From NCBI GenBank assembly GCA_047601185.1, contig JASGJS010000001.1, forward strand, positions 1,648,401 to 1,712,400: a stretch of 64,000 bases of DNA, in the 5' to 3' direction. The position numbers were made by a program, and so were the translations under genes. Below the pieces are notes generated by a model. That model ran no database searches and was not told the DNA's origin. It saw nothing but the letters and a program-made list of their open reading frames with translations. This document shows positions 61,343 to 64,000 of the stretch, one piece after another; the first letter of the stretch is position 1; each line of letters starts with the position of its first letter. Source of the DNA: JASGJS01 sp047601185. GTDB lineage: Bacteria; Pseudomonadota; Gammaproteobacteria; JAURND01.

Positions 61343-62716
61343 TCATGATATATTTTTTAAAGTTGTCTCTACAACTTCTTGGGTCAGCGGCTTATTGAGC
61401 ACAGAGTCCATGCCTGCCTCTAAACATCGCTTTAAAGATGAGTCAGTGACATGCTCTCCTAGCGCCACAATAGGGACATGAGCTTTAACCCCCGTTTCAA
61501 TTTTTCTGATATGCCGCGTCACAATTGTTCCATTTAAATCAGGTAGTTCAAGATCCATAAAAATAATATGATATTTTAGCGGTTCGAATTGTTTTAAAGC
61601 ACAGGTCGCACTATCTGCAACATCAACTTCGTACCCCAAGGCATTTAACCAGGTTTGCACCATGCTTTGCGTTGATAAATCCGGCTCAACCAATAAGACT
61701 TTTAATTTTGATGGAGAGATTGAGATTGTAGCCTCAGAATTTGAATTTCTGTTGAAAAAAGATTGTGTATCCGAAAGATTTTTATCGGACTTTTCTAATA
61801 AAAACGGTATCTGCACATCAAAGCGGCTGCCTTTACCCAGTTGACTCGTGACAGAAATTTTACCGTGCATTTCAGTCACATATTTTTTAACGATGTAAAG
61901 CCCAATGCCACTCCCTTCATATTTACCGGTGTAAGAAGGCGTAACACGGCTAAAGCGCTCAAAGATACGATCAATCTTATTAGCAGGTATACCTATTCCG
62001 GTATCTTGAACTTGTAGATTTAAAACGACTTTTTCTGAATTTTGGTTTTCATCCAAAGATAAATAAACTTCTACAGAACCTTTATTGGTAAATTTTAACG
62101 CATTACCCAATAAATTTAACAAAATTCTATAAAAACCAGCATGACTACCATAAACTTTGTGGGGAATTTTAGAGGCATATTCCATAATTAAATGAATGCC
62201 TTTTTTAAGTGCTGAAGGAGTAAATAATTCCTTAAGTTCATCCACCATCTGACATGGGTCAAAATATTGTTCGACCAAAGTCAATCCACCAGACTCTAAC
62301 TTGGCCATTTCTAAACAGTTTTCAAAAAAATGTAAAAGCTGATTCCCCGCTCCCTGCATTAATTTAATCAATTCCACATCAGGAGAATGTTTTAATTTGT
62401 TTGTTAAAATTTCAGATAAACCAATGATACCTGTGAGGGGAGTTTTAACATCATGACTCATGTTAGCAATGAATTCTGTTTTAACTTTCTCAGAAGCTTC
62501 AGCGATATTTTTAGCAACTAATAATTCTTTTTCCATGCTTTTTCGTAATGTTATGTTTGTTGATGTGCCTACTATTCCAATAATTTTATTTTTAGCATCT
62601 CTTAATGGTCTCTTATTAGTAAGCATTATTTTGGTGTGCCCACTCGCATCCGTTATTGTTTCTTCGATATTAATTGTTTCCTCGGCATTTAGAACATGGT
62701 GATCAGCTTTAACCAA
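61343..62716 (-). CDS. Histidine kinase-receiver half of a frameshifted methyltransferase-PAS-kinase protein
   Basis: A 457-residue frame holding the end of a PAS domain (NKRPLRDAKNKIIGIVGTST), a HisKA domain with the phosphorylated His in FIANMSHDVKTPLTGIIGLS, an HATPase domain (NLLGNALKFTNKG, DTGIGIPANKIDRIFERFSR, YEGSGIGLYIVKKYV) and a receiver domain with phospho-acceptor Asp in YHIIFMDLELPDLNG. The PAS start is in the upstream gene's frame: one extra base near 62753 splits GKT from DYEIWEKSIADRLVKADHH. The first ATG-like codon here is therefore not the natural start. No DNA-binding output domain. Confidence 0.85.
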   Translation of the reverse strand: MVKADHHVLNAEETINIEETITDASGHTKIMLTNKRPLRDAKNKIIGIVGTSTNITLRKSMEKELLVAKNIAEASEKVKTEFIANMSHDVKTPLTGIIGLSEILTNKLKHSPDVELIKLMQGAGNQLLHFFENCLEMAKLESGGLTLVEQYFDPCQMVDELKELFTPSALKKGIHLIMEYASKIPHKVYGSHAGFYRILLNLLGNALKFTNKGSVEVYLSLDENQNSEKVVLNLQVQDTGIGIPANKIDRIFERFSRVTPSYTGKYEGSGIGLYIVKKYVTEMHGKISVTSQLGKGSRFDVQIPFLLEKSDKNLSDTQSFFNRNSNSEATISISPSKLKVLLVEPDLSTQSMVQTWLNALGYEVDVADSATCALKQFEPLKYHIIFMDLELPDLNGTIVTRHIRKIETGVKAHVPIVALGEHVTDSSLKRCLEAGMDSVLNKPLTQEVVETTLKNIS

Positions 62717-62744
62717 TCTATCAGCTATAGATTTTTCCCATATT

Positions 62745-63701
62745 TCATAATCTCGTTTTCCCTATTAGGTCATCTTTTGATGCCAAATTTAACATATTAA
62801 CAACATTATTGTTACAACCTAAATAACGCAGCATTCTATCTTTCCACCAAACATTTCCCGGCAGTTCACCAATCACATTATCTATGCTTTGGTTATTTTC
62901 ATTTTTTTTTACGCGTACAATCATGCTCAAAGGTATTTTAGCCACCGCTTTGAGTTGATCTATCTGTTTAATTTTTTGCGCACTCGGAGAAGGTTCGCAA
63001 ATTTCATCAAGTGAAAATCCCACTTCTAATAACAAATTAATCCAAATGTAAATTGGTTTTGAAAATCTTGGAACTTGAAATCGATGATTGTCAGAAGAAA
63101 ATACGTGCTTTAATTTTTCCACATGACCTTCTTTTATAGCTAAATAATCTTTTACAAGAAAACCCTCATTGAGATCTTCTTTATTTAACCAGCCCCCTAC
63201 CGAGTCGTTAAAACATGGATGCGTTATAGAAAATTGAAAAAAACCATTGGGTTTCAATACTCTATAAATTTCAGATAAACCTGTTTTTAGATCGGCAACA
63301 CTCATTAAAGTCATTGTAGAAGTTGCAAAATCAAAATGTTCGTCAGGAAAATTTAAAGATATCAAGTTCATTTTCTCAAATGAAATATTTTTTGGATTAT
63401 CTAGACGTACTTTATTGTGTTCTATAAATTTTTCTGATAAATCTATGGCCGAAAGATGTTCGCAACGTTTCGCAATGAATCTAGTATTATATCCACATCC
63501 ACAACCGACATCTAAACCAATCTTTTTAGAAATATCAGGCAACATTTTTAAAAAGGCAGGTGTATTAACATGATCCCGGTAGACATCTTTATGACTTTCA
63601 GAAGACTCACACCAAATATCAGCATTTTGATTCCAAAATTCTTCTATCTTTTGGTGTATATTTTTTTTGGATAGTAGTTTAAAACTTTTTTTATTTTTCA
63701 T
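62745..63701 (-). CDS. Methyltransferase with a truncated PAS domain, N-terminal half of the split kinase gene
   Basis: A 318-residue frame after a GGAGG site. Residues 1-265 are a UbiE-like SAM methyltransferase (KKIGLDVGCGCGYNTRFIAK, HLSAIDLSEKFIEHNKV, FDFATSTMTLMSVADLKTGL, YRVLKPNGFFQFSITHPCF). Residues about 278-318 (IGELPGNVWWKDRMLRYLGC, LASKDDLIGKT) are the start of a PAS domain of the kind found in hybrid kinases, which then hits a stop because of a one-base insertion. The repaired gene would be one protein of about 785 residues: methyltransferase-PAS-HisKA-HATPase-receiver, a very unusual fusion. Confidence 0.8.
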   Translation of the reverse strand: MKNKKSFKLLSKKNIHQKIEEFWNQNADIWCESSESHKDVYRDHVNTPAFLKMLPDISKKIGLDVGCGCGYNTRFIAKRCEHLSAIDLSEKFIEHNKVRLDNPKNISFEKMNLISLNFPDEHFDFATSTMTLMSVADLKTGLSEIYRVLKPNGFFQFSITHPCFNDSVGGWLNKEDLNEGFLVKDYLAIKEGHVEKLKHVFSSDNHRFQVPRFSKPIYIWINLLLEVGFSLDEICEPSPSAQKIKQIDQLKAVAKIPLSMIVRVKKNENNQSIDNVIGELPGNVWWKDRMLRYLGCNNNVVNMLNLASKDDLIGKTRL

Positions 63702-63887
63702 ATTAATTCAACCTCCAATTTAAAGACTGAATAAGATTGAATAAGACTGAAAAGTTCTGGCAACATATATTGTTTTCGATGTATTCAATTTTTCATTTTG
63801 CTTTTTTATCGTTTTGCATTATAAAAGACACGCCGCCTTGTGAATTTTGTATAATCTATTCCTTTATAATATAACACATTAAGGAAA

Positions 63888-64000
63888 AATTAACAAGCTT
63901 ACGCAGTTTTTTAAAATAGCATTTTTTAACAATAAATTATTTGATTCTGTCGAGATTGCACATAATGATCAAGAAGACGAAAAGATGGTGCAAAATTTTC
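63888..64000 (+). CDS. Possible start of an unidentified gene at the window edge
   Basis: An open frame reads KLTQFFKIAFFNNKLFDSVE then IAHNDQEDEKMVQNF and runs off the window. It follows AT-rich sequence with TATAAT-like boxes (around 63851 and 63866) and AAGGA, but no ATG is seen before the one at about 63984, so start and reality are uncertain. The rest of 63702-63887 holds nothing else recognisable. Confidence 0.3.

Overview
The window looks like a chromosome segment of a gammaproteobacterium, most likely a host-associated member of the Legionellales (Legionella/Coxiella relatives). This is inferred from gene content: BamD, LolB, TrmB, a glyU-type tRNA-Gly and a gammaproteobacterial tmRNA sit beside a long ankyrin-repeat protein, a Sel1/TPR protein, a DOT1-like methyltransferase and large orphan proteins with disordered tails. 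No rRNA or whole-genome context is available to confirm the lineage.

From 1 to about 52 kb the window is mostly housekeeping: AsmA (cut by the window edge), tRNA-Gly, trmB, purD, coaBC, the overlapping panB-panC-panD operon, two FadE-type acyl-CoA dehydrogenases, a glycerophosphodiesterase, pdhA-pdhB-pdhC without an E3 gene, an RND efflux pair, an M17 aminopeptidase, an archaeal/eukaryote-type proS, bamD, rluD-pgeF-degP, an aroD-aroE fusion, rpsO-pnp, lolB-ispE-tRNA-Gln-prs and comEC. CoaBC and PanB/C/D together cover much of coenzyme A synthesis. Three dispersed repeat families fill many gaps: a family with CTCATCCGCC and CTTCTCCC hairpins, including a four-copy 308-bp tandem array; REP-type GC palindromes, often paired into elements of about 165 bp; and single long palindromes. 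Two near-identical Rpn-family genes form a tandem duplication bordered by REP elements.

From about 52 to 64 kb the sequence is visibly more AT-rich and accessory: a BRO/DinD-like gene, an ImmA/IrrE peptidase and a small membrane protein lie just past the 3' end of the tmRNA gene, followed by decayed genes, a candidate peptide-modification operon, an orphan Phd-UPF0175 fusion antitoxin, and a methyltransferase-PAS-histidine kinase-receiver gene split by one base.

The most unusual system is the minus-strand operon at about 60390-57035. It has a consensus -35 promoter and a strong ribosome binding site in front of a 21-residue peptide ending in SICG. A terminator-like hairpin starts four bases after the peptide stop. 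Then come a protein joining an N-terminal PqqD-like peptide-recognition domain to a heme-oxygenase-like diiron oxidase (HDO) domain, a SAM methyltransferase, and an MFS exporter. The layout is that of a ribosomally made, post-translationally modified peptide pathway; I do not recognise it as a characterised one. It lies between two partial copies of the same decayed gene, which suggests insertion or a segmental duplication.

Several genes (lolB, ispE, the kinase fusion, the decayed gene at 56 kb) carry single-base frameshifts, the first two in homopolymer runs. They may be real decay or assembly errors, and raw reads would decide.
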